Shown: positions 47,830 to 59,900 of the stretch, in pieces
How the letters are laid out: each line of letters begins with the position of its first letter
Position numbering within the stretch: position 1 is the first letter of the stretch
Source of the DNA: Callaeas wilsoni
Lineage: Eukaryota > Chordata > Aves > Passeriformes > Callaeidae
Assembly: GCA_013398955.1 (NCBI GenBank)
Contig: VWPU01001212.1
Coordinates: 51,054-115,053, forward strand
Length of the DNA stretch: 64,000 nucleotides
Direction of reading: 5' to 3'
Translations under genes and position numbers: made by a program
Notes under the pieces: model-generated
Databases searched by the model: none
Seen by the model: only the letters and a program-made list of their open reading frames with translations
Told to the model about the DNA's origin: nothing

Positions 47830-48385
47830 TGGACTGGCTTTGGCTAGGACAGAGTTAAATTTCTTCACAGTACTGTGCTGTTTCGGGTTTGTGATGCTAA
47901 ACAGTGTTGATAACACACTGATGTTTTTGTTATTGCTGAGCAGCTTCCACAGAGTCAAGGCCTTTTCTGCTTCTCACCCCCCACCAGCGAGAGGCTGGGG
48001 CTGCACAGGGAGCTGGAAGGTTCACAGCTGGGACAGCTGACCCCGACTGAGCCAGGGGTTATCCCACACCATATGGCATCACGATCAGCACAGAGCTGTG
48101 GGAAGAAGGAAACGGGGGGTGCTCGAGTGATGCTGTTTGTCCTCACAAGTGTGGTGGAGCACGGCTTTCCTGGGGATGGCTGAACACCCATCTGCAGGTG
48201 GGGAGTGGCTTCCTTGCTTTGCTTTGCTGGCATGTGCAGCCTTTTCTTTACCTATTAAACTGTTTTATCTCAACCCACAGTTTTTTGCACTTTGACACTT
48301 CTGATTCTCCCCATCCCACCTGAGTGAGTGCAGATGAGCAAGTGGCTGCGTGGGGCTGAGCTGCCCACCAGGTTAAACCACAACA
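47830..48385 (+). mobile_element. Avian ERVL-type solo LTR (556 bp)
   Basis: The sequence follows a widespread avian ERVL-type LTR that I recognise: CTAGGACAGAGTTAA and TTTCTTCACAGTA near the left end, AACAGTGTTGATAACACA, TTATTGCTGAGCAG, AGAGTCAAGGCCTTTTCTGC, GGGACAGCTGACCCC and TCCTGGGGATGGCTGAACACC. CCTATTAAACTGTTTTATCT then provides an ATTAAA poly(A) signal (48254-48259). It ends GGTTAAACCACAACA. The left end (TGGACTGG) fits the TG start. The 5-bp flanks CCAGC and GCAGC differ at one base. No internal retroviral sequence adjoins it, so it is a solo LTR. The promoter TATA region expected around 48080 is not clearly preserved. Family identity is from memory. Confidence 0.85.
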
Positions 48386-48390
48386 GCAGC
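48386..48390. repeat. Possible 5-bp target-site duplication, right (GCAGC)
   Basis: Partner of 47825-47829 with one mismatch. Confidence 0.45.
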
Positions 48391-48428
48391 ATTTTTATTT
48401 TAGGCCCTGTCCAAGTATACTTGAAGAG

Positions 48429-48434
48429 ATCAAT
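48429..48434. repeat. Target-site duplication, left copy (ATCAAT)
   Basis: ATCAAT precedes the LTR start TGTAGG at 48435 and is repeated exactly at 49080-49085 after the LTR end CCAACA. Confidence 0.88.
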
Positions 48435-49079
48435 TGTAGGAAGTTCCTGGTTGGTTTTAGACGGTTGGGACGGCTATAGACGAGACATCTCTGAGGTTAG
48501 GTCTTAGAGCATGGAGTTTATTACGAAGGGCGTGGATGTAGAGGCCCTGCTGGAGCTGCCAGCTGCAGTTCAAAGCAGGCCAGAAAAGTAAGAGAGCAAG
48601 AGAAGCTAAGGTAAGAGCAAGAGAGAGTAAGGGCAAGAAGAAGTCGGGGAAGTAGTAGAAGTAGTAAAAGGAGAGGGAAAATAGCACGAGGTTCTCTTTT
48701 ACAATACAATAAATCTTCTTCTGTGTTGAATATTCTAATTTTCATTAACCAATCTAGTACAAGATACAAAACCTATGGTATTTACATACAGCCTATAAGA
48801 ATTGTTATATTACCATACTGTGTTACATTTTAAACTCTAGAAACTACTCTTTGGACCCCTGCTGCCGAGCTAGTAGGGTCTGCTCTGACCCTTGGACTTG
48901 TCAGCAGAGAGAGGATTACCTTCTGCCGGCCATACCATTGTTTTCCAGTTGTTCAGTAACTAAGGCTTGGTATCTCAAAGCTTGCTTTCATTTCAATCTC
49001 ACTTATAGTTTCCATATTCTCAGCATCTTTTGCCAGGCAGTCATATTTATAAGGCTTTCCTGTTTCATCTTCCCCAACA
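48435..49079 (-). mobile_element. Class II (ERVK-like) solo LTR, copy A (645 bp)
   Basis: The element starts TGTAGG and ends CCAACA on the plus strand and is flanked by perfect 6-bp duplications (ATCAAT). On the minus strand it begins TGTTGGGGAAGATGAAACAG, the start of a passerine LTR family I recognise, and carries an AATAAA signal near its 3' end (plus-strand 48517-48522). A 6-bp duplication is characteristic of class II integrases. No gag, pro, pol or env homology is next to it, so it is a solo LTR. The 162-codon plus-strand frame at 48851-49339 is antisense LTR sequence and not a gene. A second copy lies at 61939-62657. Copy A lacks about 20 bases near 48900 that copy B carries. Confidence 0.92.
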
Positions 49080-49085
49080 ATCAAT
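49080..49085. repeat. Target-site duplication, right copy (ATCAAT)
   Basis: Exact match to 48429-48434. Confidence 0.88.
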
Positions 49086-50769
49086 CCCTTGATTTGGGTC
49101 ATTGCTGGGTCCTGCCCTGTGGTTCTTCTTGGGTGTTCACAATTTCAGCGGTGAGGATGGCCAGTGGCATGTGCCACCCCCACCAGCAACCTCCCTGGGC
49201 AGCTGTGGAGAAGCCACAGAGACTTACAGGAGGACAAAGGAGCAGGTTCCCCAGTTCTTGTGTCCTTCTGTCTCAGGGTTCAGGGTGCATAAAGCAGCTT
49301 GAAGGGAGAAATTCTGTGGACATTGAGACTTTGGACTAACATTGTTACCATGAATTACAGTTCATTAGCTCTCTAGCACAGAAGAGGATTTTTGCTCTGG
49401 AATTAAAGTTTCCTAATTATTCCTGCACTGCCCAGAGGACAACCCTTTTGCATAAATATTACTCACTTTTCCTAGCCATGTTAGGAAATTTTCCTGACCT
49501 GGCAATATTTATCACCTTCAAAAAGTCTGTATTTGCTTGATCATGATTTTTTTTTTTTTTCATTTGCCTAGGGCAAAAATCAGTGACAATGAAACGACTC
49601 TAGAAAAATCCCTGGGGTAGTTTTCTAATGGGCACATGAGAAGTTTAATTACGATCCATTGCTAGTGGTATGTATGTAACTGTATTCTAGAGGGTTAACA
49701 CAGACAGTGTGTAGAGTTTCTTTCTTGAGCAGAAAGTGGCAGATCCCAGTAGCCTTACTTGCCCTCCTAAATAATAAATCATTTTTATGAATGATTCCAG
49801 GAGAAGCTACCTGCCATGCTGAAGTTATTCCAGTGCTGTTGTTGGGAATAGCTTTGGTGTCAGGGACTCAGGAACACTGTTGCTTGTGATATTTAGTCAG
49901 TCGGGTTGCAAGCAAGTCAGGACTAATTCCTGATTTTTTTATTTATTAAGGATTTTTTTTATTTATTAGAAGCAAGGGAACACAATAACAACTTTGGGGC
50001 ATTTTTAAGTTAAACAACAAGGGTGAAAAAAAACCCAAAGTGAATGTAAGTGATTGATGCTGCTTATTTGCTTGTATGTTGCCAGGGAGCTCCAAGGAGA
50101 GCAGGGAACAACCAATAGCAGGCAGTGGGGGTAGAGGAGGAGGCCTTTTTAATTATATCACATCATTTTTCTAAGTAATATTATGTTATCTCACACAGAA
50201 TCTTAAACAAACATTTTGGAAACACGGCATGTTATATTTTTGCATGTGGATTGCCTGCTCAGCTATGGTTAACCACTGACTTCATGCTCAGGTTCCTGCT
50301 TAGATAGGCTGCGTTGTCACCCTTACGTTGTTGGGAAGTTAACAATCTAGGAGAGATGGGAAATTGGAGAAGACCTGCGAGAAGGAGTTCGGCATCCAAA
50401 GGATCCCACACGTAAAGCCGTGTCCATGTGTCTGCAGCAGGATGAGCAGAGCAGTGGCCAGCACAAGGGGCTGCACCCACAGACAGCACAGGGCACTTCT
50501 GCCACCGCAGAGATGTCCCCTCCCCAGGGAGCTGGAAGGGCCACACCCTGTGCAGCAAATCAGGCAGAGGTGGAGAATGGCCGGGTGAGATCTGTGGGTG
50601 GTGCACCAAACCTGCACTGGTTGTGCTAGAAACTGATTTTTCCCCTCTGTTCCTGAAAAAGTGGAGCAGTTGTTAAACAAAACAAAACAGAAAAAGGCAG
50701 AGAGATCCCTGATCCATCAGTGAAGCAACAGACTGCTGGGTTAGTCTGGGTGTTTGGTGTCCCTCATGG
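49086..50769. other. Unique non-coding sequence, no gene seen
   Basis: No gene or clear transposon. A T14 run lies at 49547-49560, and ATTTATTA-type AT-rich DNA lies at about 49930-49975. Confidence 0.5.
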
Positions 50770-51231
50770 TGATGCCTTGTAGAGGCTGACCTGGAGCAGA
50801 GGCTGGACAGGGTTAAAGGATAAAGGGCAGGGATTTATTGAAAGGCCTTCACAGGGTGCACCTTGGGCAGTGCAGGAGTCTCACAGACTGTGTAGGATGG
50901 ACGACACCCAGGATGGACGACAGTCACACGTTTCTGGGACAGATCTAAGTTTTGTCTATTTGCATATCAGAGGTTAATTGTCCAATTACAGCTTCAGGCA
51001 GTGCAGTCCCATTCTCTTCATTTGCTCCCCCCCAACTCACTTTTGTTGACATTTCTCAGGGCCTAAGACAGTGAGGTGTCCTTGATTCTCAGGCCGAGAG
51101 AGGAATTGTTGTGTCTGACCAAAATGGGAAAAGCAGTAGCTAACACTCTACATGGAGCTCAGTGTTATACACTAAAGAATTGCAGGATTACAAATACATG
51201 AAAATATAAAATCTAAAATCCTAAGGCATCA
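50770..51231 (-). mobile_element. LTR-like element with 9-bp terminal inverted repeats (462 bp)
   Basis: The segment begins TGATGCCTT and ends AAGGCATCA, a perfect 9-bp inverted repeat that also gives TG...CA ends. On the minus strand a canonical AATAAA (plus-strand 50834-50839) lies about 65 bp from the 3' end, as in a retroviral R/U5 region. The body (for example TGAAAGGCCTTCACAGGGTG and TTGCATATCAGAGGTTAATT) resembles passerine LTRs I have seen. The flanking bases (CTCATGG on the left, GTAGTGC on the right) show no target-site duplication of 4-6 bp. It may therefore be an old solo LTR whose duplication has decayed, a recombined LTR, or an element whose true ends differ. An internal near-duplication is visible at about 50897-50921, where (A)GGATGGACGACA occurs twice. 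Confidence 0.62.
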
Positions 51232-52069
51232 GTAGTGCTTTGCTTTGCTGCAGCAAGATCTTTCTTAGGAAAGATGGAAGAAGGGAAATCCTTTCTCCTG
51301 GCCCTGCCCGGGCTGGAAGTTGCCTGCTGTGTTACACGATGTATTCTCCAGATTGTGCACCATGAAATGGTCCTCACTGTGACAGGCACTGTCGAGTCCA
51401 GTGGACATGGAGCCTCCTGCTGCTTAGGCATCTTCTTTTCCCACCTGGGCACAAGTTTCAGTAGCTCCAGGAGTGTTCTCTCTCAGGCACAGGATGCACA
51501 TGTTTAGGTATCTCCATCCTGGCAGGATAAAGGCCTGTCTTGGGATACAGCTCTATCAAAGATGTGCAATGAAGGGTTGTGGGAAACAAAGTAACAGACC
51601 TTATGGGAGATATTGAGAGACCAATCATGCAATTAAGATTCTTTGGTGGAGCAATGTGATTAATCCATGGAGATTGCATCCACAGGAGCATTCTAGGGTA
51701 CGGCACAGAACATCCCAGCCTTCACAGAGGCCCAAACTGTGTGCCAGGCCAGAGCATGTCATTGTCACCATCAGTCAGCACACCCTGCTTTCCCTTCTGT
51801 TCCAAAACTGACACTGTGGAGAGGCGGTGGCAAGGGAGGTGTGGGATCAGAATGTGGTGGAGCAAATCTGGAACTAGCAACCAATTTGGAAATAAAGACC
51901 CGGTTTAGAAACTGGGGCTTACTGAAATTGTGTCCATACTTGAACAATTGAGCCAGTGAGGACCCACATGAAGCCTTACAGAAAAGACTGGACTCGATTC
52001 ATTCCGTGAGAACTGTCTGTGCCTACAGAAGACCCCACACATCTCAGAGAAGAATCAGGATGGTGCTGT
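51232..52069. other. Unique non-coding sequence, possibly including old CR1 body near its end
   Basis: No gene is supported. The last 100 bases or so before 52070 may belong to the CR1 whose 3' end follows, but I cannot recognise them with confidence. The bases next to the LTR at 51232 show no clear polypurine tract or primer-binding site, so I do not call an internal proviral region. Confidence 0.45.
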
Positions 52070-52152
52070 ACAGGGAGTGGGATTCGATGATGCTTGTGGG
52101 TCCCTTCCAACTCAGCAGATTCTGTGATTCTGTGGTTCTGTGATTCTGTAAT
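52070..52152 (+). mobile_element. CR1 LINE 3' end with ATTCTGTG octamer tail
   Basis: GATTCGATGATGCTTGTGGG then TCCCTTCCAACTCAGCAGAT is the CR1 3' terminal pattern. It is followed by the diagnostic array of ATTCTGTG-type octamers (GATTCTGTGATTCTGTGGTT, then CTGTGATTCTGTAAT). The tail has about four units. The upstream part of the element is not recognisable. Confidence 0.9.
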
Positions 52153-53749
52153 ACAAGGTCTGTGGCTGCAGAGGAGCCACGGCCACACCAACTCCCAAAT
52201 GAACTTCCACGGGGGGCAGGAAGAAGGCAGTGGGAACAGTTTCATTGCCCTCTCCTGTCCAACACAGCACCTGCTGGGGGAGGCTCGGTTACTGCAACCT
52301 CCCCCCAGGGAACTGCAGGTCACTTGTGCGGCTGACATGTGCAGCCACCCCATGTGGCTTAGGGGCCGCCACCATGAGGAAAGCAGGAGCAAGCCCACCT
52401 CATGGATATGCCTGTGGGTCACTCCATTTAGGGACACAAATGATACATCCAAAGCTTGAAGAAGATGTCTGTGACAAAAAGAAGGCAGTTGGGACCCAAC
52501 TCTTTCTTTATTCCTTTTTTCTACTTGTTTGTGAAGGAGTGCTGCATCTTTCTTCTCACAGTAAAATCCAGGGGCCTTCTTTCTTCTCTATTCTCAACGA
52601 TATGCCGTTTTCCTTTATCACATTCCCAAAAGAATTAGAGGAGGGAAAAGCATCTTTTCCTGCACAGCATGTTGACACACTGCCAAGATATTGCTAGGGC
52701 CAAAAGTAAGTGCAGAAATAAGTTTGATATGTAAGATCTGAGACCCTACCTTTATAGTTCCAGATTTCTATGAGTGTCTCCCAAGCCAGAAGGTGTGATA
52801 TGGTATCAAGCTCTACTGACAGGTGATTTAAAAAGCAAAAAGAAAAGCAAACAGGTCTCATGAGGAAGATGTACATTTTACCCCAGAACACTGGAGAAAA
52901 GAAAAATAAAGGGGTGGAGTTAAAAAGATTAAAACGGAGACAGACTGGCAAAGTTGGGGTGAGGAGAAATCCTCATATTTCCTGTGTGGTTTTATGTCTG
53001 TAGAGTGTGTTTTGCAATGATTGATATAACAAACAAGGGACTCACGAAAAGGCTCCTAATGCTCACTGATCAGAAGTATAATGACGTGTAAGCTGCAGCT
53101 GTTCCAGAGGATTTCTAAACAGCAGGCTCTTGTTGAATGAGCCCCATGATTATTCATCTCCATCATGGGCTCTTTATTCCAAGGTATTTGTTGTCTTCCC
53201 TGTGTTTTGCCCGTCTGTCCTTATGCACAGAAAGCTCCGATAATGGATATTTTTTATTAGCCTCCTCTTCCTTTTCCTGCTTCTGCAAACACAATGCATC
53301 CCCGAATGATCCTGTTACAAAAGGGAAGGCGCAGCCAGTGTTTTAACAAGGGCCTCCCACAGCATTCTCCCCCATTAGCCTCATAAACACAGGGCAGTGC
53401 AGGAGCACGTGCTGCAGAGAAAAGGGTCAGGAGACTATTTATTCTCCCCATTTAAACAAAAATGCTTTCTCCTGAGCAAGGGGAGAAGCAAACAAATAAA
53501 TTAAGCTGTGCCTTGATGAAAGCCTTTAAACTGTGTCCTTGGGAAATGTACAGAGTGTGGGGATAGTGCAGGGCACTGTTTAACTTGGCTGATTTGAAAT
53601 GGTCTGTGAATAAGCGGAGACATTGCAGGGGCACCGAGTGCATTCTGCCTTTTGGGTTGTGTTTCCTTTAATATCTTGTGCCTGGTGCAATCCGCTCTGT
53701 TTCAAGGTAAAGTGCCCCTTCTTTGAGTGGCTTTCTGACAGCACTGTGA
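52153..53749. other. Unique non-coding sequence, no gene seen
   Basis: No supported gene or transposon in this stretch. The 158-codon minus-strand frame at 51976-52452 reads antisense through the CR1 octamer tail, which gives its SQNHRITES-type repeats. Confidence 0.5.
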
Positions 53750-53910
53750 GCTGAAGTCAGAGTACTGGGGTATGGAGAGGGAAGACCCGAGGTCTGGCTG
53801 TGCTTGCCACAGATCTGCTACATCCTGCAGGAATGCAGTTTTCCTGTCTGCCAGATAAGGATAATATTTATGCACCCACCTCACAGCTAATGGATTACTG
53901 CTTGAAATGA
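53750..53910 (+). mobile_element. MIR-like CORE-SINE relic
   Basis: The order AGTACTGGGGTATGGAGAGG, GAAGACCCGAGGTCTGGCTG, GCCACAGATCTGC, AGTTTTCCTGTCTGCC, AGATAAGGATAATATTTATG and CACCTCACAGC follows the MIR layout. There, a CTGGGAGTCAGGAGACC...GGCTCTGCCAC body leads to CAGTTTCCCCATCTGTAAAA, GGGGATAATA and CCTCACAGG. This is the best preserved of the MIR-like relics in the window. Confidence 0.72.
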
Positions 53911-56900
53911 CAAACATTTTTACTCTTTTCTTGAGACACGCTGTAGGCAGGTACGGCTGAGCAGAGTCTTCTAAAACAGGAAGCCATCCTCCCAGTCCCT
54001 TGGTTTATCACTGCTGTAAACCTGCACACACAGTCCAGTTGCAGGCTGGAAATTATACTTGGGAATTCATTGGCTGAAAGCAGAACATAGTTAAAGGAAA
54101 AGCTCTTTGGATAGTGTGAACTGGCATATAGCATCCCTGATGTCAGCAGGGTTATGGTGACTTATATCCAGCAGTGATATGGCTCTACATGTCCATATTT
54201 TCAACATTTTAATATGAAAAAACACGTTTCTATTATTGTATTTAATTTTCAACTGGTTCTTTTTCTCCCATTTTCTCCTGGGATGACATCACTGGAAGCC
54301 TGTTAGTATCACTTCTCTCCCTGTCACTCACTGTACCAACAAGTATTTTATCTCCATACGAGAGAACTGTAACTGAAAAAGGCTGTAAACTACAAAGGCT
54401 CTTTGATTATCATTTTCATGCAAGGTCAGCAGAAAGAGTATGCCAGGTATTTTTAAGAGAGTTTTAAACATTATTTTACATTTTTTTCTATTTATGTAAA
54501 CACAGAAATGAAAGGCTGACGCTTTGACACATTCCTGCCCTTCTTCCCCAACGTACTCTTCTTCCTGGAAACCTGGAAACCAGTGTTACATGGGCTGTAC
54601 AGAGGAGGGCACCAAGCCTGTGCATTCCCTGAATGGTTTGGCTTCACTTTAAAGTGATGGTGAGTGACAGTAAACCAAAACCCAATGTACAAATGGAGTC
54701 TCCAAACCAGTGTCAGCGTGGGCATGGGCTCCTGCAGCCATGCAACTTTGGATGAATGAAACACACTATTAAAAAAGGTGGGCATCCTGAAATTGAAGGC
54801 TTGCTGTGTTTTGCTGTGACAGAAGGCACAGCAGCATGCTGTCCCTTGGTCTCAGGTGCTGGAGGCATAGCCACAAGGTTGTGGTCTTTCACAGGTTGTC
54901 TGGGATGAGACGCAGAGGCAGAATGGGATGCCTCTGGTTTGGGGGTTTTTGTCATTTCCAGGCAGCTGCTTACTCAGAGAGCCAAGAGGCTGAGACTGTG
55001 ACAAAATGCAGCAGCTGGATGGCCCTGACAGATGGAGGCAGCAGCAGACCTAAAGGGCAGTGGAAAACTCCAAACTGACAGAGTCTATGGCAGCTTTGTC
55101 TCACTAGCAGCCCCTCACCTCTGGGGGGAAGGTTGTATCACATCCAAGGAGAGGTCAGTAGAGGCTGGGATGTGGATGGGAACCTTGGAGAAGACAGACA
55201 TGACTTCTGCAATGCAGCAGGAGACTTCTTCAGCTCATTCTTCACATCTAGTGCTTCAGTGGAATCAGCAATGGCTGTGCACCTCTTGTGCTCTGCAGCT
55301 GTTGAGGTCTCATTCAGCCCTCGGTCTTGTTCTCCTACAAGAATCTCCTCTTAAGAGACACCGAGTGCTCACTCATCTTCCACGGCTGCACTGGCCCCAG
55401 GAGCCAGGGAGCTTCTCACACACATCCTGCGTATGCTCTGGTGACATGCCAGGTTGAGCCTAGGAAGAAGCCAAGGCTTGCCAGGAGTCAGGGATGAAGC
55501 TTGGTCCACAGCGGCGCCCATGGCTCTTTGTCTGGGGGGGAAACGTGCCAGGGTTCCAAGGAGGTATTTCAGAGCTGACTAAGCTGTAGCCACTGGAACA
55601 AGGGTATGTAGGGACCTACAGGGTGAGGACAGCAGAAAGTCAGGCTTGTGCAATTGTATTGATTGCACTAGGGCCAAATTTTCTCCATCAAGTGCTGAGA
55701 ATGCATAGTGTTTATTATTAGATGCTGCTGCTTCTCTTGTTGCGAATGGTTGCATGTATCAAGACTCGGAGGAGCTGGGCAAAATCACGTGCCCACGGCT
55801 TTTTATAGTATCTGGAGTTCAAAAAAAGCTCAGGGTGCTTTTATCCAGATTGCAACATTTTTGTCTCACACAGCTGATGGGCTGTCTGCTCTACATCCAT
55901 TCATTTTCTGCTTAAAAGGTCATGTTTAATTTTCCAAATGAGCTCCCCCCACCAGCACAAGTTGCTCATCTCTAGACAATGCCTTTTCTCTCTCCAAGGC
56001 AAGACATCGCCGTATTTTTCCTTTGCTACTATGCTGAAAGGGTGCTCGTGCTTACAAGGCTTGTGTGCAGTGAGGGAGAAAAAACATCTGCCACCAGTGA
56101 CTTCCTAGACATGCTATATTTACAAACCTTGTTAGTTGCCATGAATGCGTCATGCCTGGCTGATGCCCTTATGGGCGAAGCAAAATTGTGTGAAGGGTAT
56201 TCTCTTTTCTGCTCCCCTGGGAAAAAGGCCTTGCTCTGTAGAGGTAGCGCGTGGGTGTGAGAGCCCTAGGGGATGAGGAAGAACATCCTGCAATTCACTT
56301 AAAACCCAAACCAACTGGCCATCTTTAAAAGTTCTGTCACAGGTAGGGAGCTGCAGTGTCTCTCCTGAGTCCCACGGCAGCATGGGGCCTGGCACATGCC
56401 ACTTTTGGTCTAAGGTCCCACCTACAAAATGTGGTCCCAAGAGGAATGGTATCAAATGTCTCCTGTGGTAGAGCTGTGCACCTGCTGTTCTTCACACACA
56501 GAAGTGGTGATCTGATGCCACCATTGCTGGTAGCCTGAGGAGTTACTCCCCAGTGTTACCTTCCAAAGCTCTGTCACTCTGAGAGGCTCTGAGGGTTTAC
56601 ATCCATACTGTTTCAAAATCCCAAACACCAGTTAATGATAGATACGGAAGGTGAGTGGCTCTCATAACTATTCTTATGACTTCTGATAAGGTGTGCTCTT
56701 TTTCCCAAACTCTCCTTTCAACAGGATCCATTTTAATGACCTTCTCTTTCTCTGTTTCCAGGAACAATGTTCTTAATTTCCTTTAACCTACTAACACCTC
56801 CTGACAACATCTTTTGTTGTCACTCGTGATACATTGCAGTGCAAAACTCTGCTCCTATTGTAGCTTGGTTCTGAGGGCTTCACAGAGAAGGAGCTGAGCC

Positions 56901-59900
56901 TCAGGGTCTCTGCAACACTGGTTGTTTTGCAACCATGCAGTAGATTACCCTCAGAAGCTTGTGTAAGCAATAGTTAAACCTTATGTAATAACTCTGACAC
57001 AGTCTGAGTGAAACAGATACCCTGGACACGACAAACATGAGTATGGCAGTACTCAGAGGGCTGGAATCCCTCTTCCATGCCAGCATCAATTTCTGTAACA
57101 AGACCTTTTATCCTGATTCAACTTCCTCAGCATTTAGCTGAAGAATTTGGAAGTACTCAGGATTATTTCCATTGGCTAAATAATCCTTCCAACAAGACAC
57201 AAATAGTGAAATTTGGGATTCACCCAGGTACAAAGCTAAGTAAAGAATCACTCCATTGCTTTTTGTTGAGCTTTAGAATAAAAATCATACTATGCCAGCA
57301 TTTTTTCATAAACAATTGCCTCCTGCTTTAAAAGAAACCCCTTACTGCTGCCTCCCTGCTTTTATAATGCAACAGAAACGAGATCCATTTGTAAAGAATA
57401 TTGCCATGGTCCTAAAGCCATATAGATGGAGTAGCAGACCATTTCCTTCAGCATTCCTACAACAGCACTTCAGTGATAACTCTCATATTTTTCCGCCTTG
57501 AACTGTGGAGCCAATCTCTGCGTGCCCTCCCGGATGCGCAGGCTGCTCTTTGTTGGGCACACCACCTGAATGTCAACGGGCCCAGTTACCGCACTTTAGA
57601 ATCCATCGGTCCTTCTGGGGGCTTCTGCACACTGATAGGTGCATTATGCTCTCAGCTGCCCTAAACTCGCATTCCTTTTCCCTCTCGTGCTTGAGCTCTG
57701 AGGTTTGCAAACACTGTCATCAGCTGAGGAGTGCTGGGTCGGAGACTGCTGCGTGTGGGCTCTGACTGTGCCTGCAGCGTGCAGCACCGTGCCACAGACA
57801 CAGCAAGCTGCACAAATGCGCTTCCCCATCCTCTTGCCTTTTAAAGGCACGCTGGGGAGCTGGCAGCCACAGCTCAAACTAAAGCAAATATAGGAAAATT
57901 CGAGTTTGAATATAATTTCGAATATAATTTGAAAATTATAGGCTCAGTCCTGCAAAGTAGAAGTTCATTCAGTAATTCCATGCTCCCAAGATCCAGTTCC
58001 CAAGTCCTTGCACGATTTAGCACTAGACCTGAAATGTCTCACTTACATAAAAAGCACTTTTCAGGGGTTATAAGGATCAGGTTTGGGAAACACAGAAGTG
58101 CAAAGTGGCAAAGGGCTATGGGATGGCAAACAAAAGGCACAGAGCCAGGACTGTCTTAAGAGATGGGATTAAAACAGTGGTACCAGCAGGTGGAAGGCCG
58201 TGGTATAAGCAGGTACAGAAGGCACCCCAGTGCAGCTCAGTGGGAAAGGATGCTACCAGACAGAGGCTGAAATACTGAAAAGCGGCTGTTGGTGGCCAGA
58301 AGAGAAGATAAATCTGAAAGCGGCAAGAACCAGTTTGTTATCTGGCTGAAGCAGTCAGGCAGCACTCCCTGATAGACAAATTCAGAAAGCAATGACATTA
58401 AATAGATGTAAACAAGCTGTCTCAGCAGTAAAATTTTGTTACTAACCAATTAAATTTCATCTTCAACTCTTAGCTGGCGGCCCTGGCTCACAGCCCCTTC
58501 GCTCTTATTGTTTCACAGAGATAAAACATGTTGTATACCATTTCCATCAAAATCAGGAGATGGATGGAAAGCCCTTCCCTTCTCTAATGAGGCTGAAAGA
58601 CTCCTTACCCTACATATCAGAGAAGCCTGTCACATTTGCATTAATTGATGCTGAGAGTTTTAGGGTTGTTCAGAAAGTGTTCAGGGCCAGAGAAGGAATG
58701 GGAGGCCCATGAAAACATGTGGTTAAAGTGGATCAGACTGTGCGTTAGTGAGGCCTGCAATTTCCCAGTCGAGTGATCCTTCCTAAGGTTCAGCATCCAC
58801 ACCTCACCAAACAGTGCTGTGTGGGGAGCCAGAGGCCTTCTGGCAAGCGGCTGTTTCATCCTCCAAATAGACTATTTTTATTAATGCCAAGGAAAAAGTC
58901 CACAGAGCAGAAATGTGCTGCTGTTACAGCCATCACCTGCCTCATTCTGCCAATGATTCTGTCCAGGCAAGAGTTTTTGTAACTGTAAATGACAACGGAG
59001 CTTATAATTCTTACGTTTCAGCTTATACCTCTTCAGTCCTTTCAATGTTCTTGGAGCTAATGATTTCAGCACAACTTTCATTTCACATCACCCTCACTAT
59101 TTACTGAAATGGATCTGTCCTGGGGACAGTTTCTTCTTTTTATAGCAGCTTTTACTTCTGGATAGAGCTCTTCATTTCCAGGCATGGGCTGTTGCATAAT
59201 GACTGACAGTAAAGTTGAGGGAAAGGAAAAAAATAAGTCATGATTTAGAGAAAGCAGAAGCTTCTGAAACAGCGCGAAGCTCAAGCTGTTTGTCTTGGTG
59301 AGCCAAATGATGATGGCCTCTATGAACAGCAAACATCCGTAAGCAGGGGGTGATTCCTGGCTGAGACTGTGTCCAGTCTGTCCTATGTCTCTCCAGATAC
59401 CTGCTGCATCCTGCAAAATGTTGCCTTTGAAACGCAGCCACGAGCACTACGACACTCCAGTGAGCTTCTCCTTCTTGACAGCAAAAGCGTTTAAACGCAG
59501 ACCTTAAGGAGAGCATGCCCTGGTCACTGGGGCGCGGTGCTCTCCCACAGCCCTGCCTCAGGAGCGGCATTCGCTGCAAAGCAGGCAAAGGAGGACGAGG
59601 AGGGGGAGATTGCTCATGCCAGCATTAATCACAGTAATAAAGCTGCCCAGAGCTGCTCGGGGCTGGCGCTCGTTGTGGAGGCAGGGAGGGCCGTGTGACT
59701 CTGCGCTGCGGCCCTTGGACCCTCGCTGGAGTCTCCCGGTGGTCCTGGCCCCACGACACCGAAGAGGATCTGGGGCCAGAGGAGCTGAGGGTTGCTGGGC
59801 GGCAAGCAGGGGGTCCTGTCAGGGCTGCAGTGGCTGCACCTCAGCCCCCCACTCCTTATTCCATGCCCAGCTGGTGATGGATGGCGCCCCAGAGGCCACA

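Noticed and set aside
48851..49339. 162-codon plus-strand frame, with a related 121-codon frame at 62408-62773
   Set aside because: Both lie antisense within the two copies of the same LTR, so their similarity comes from the LTR and not from a conserved gene.
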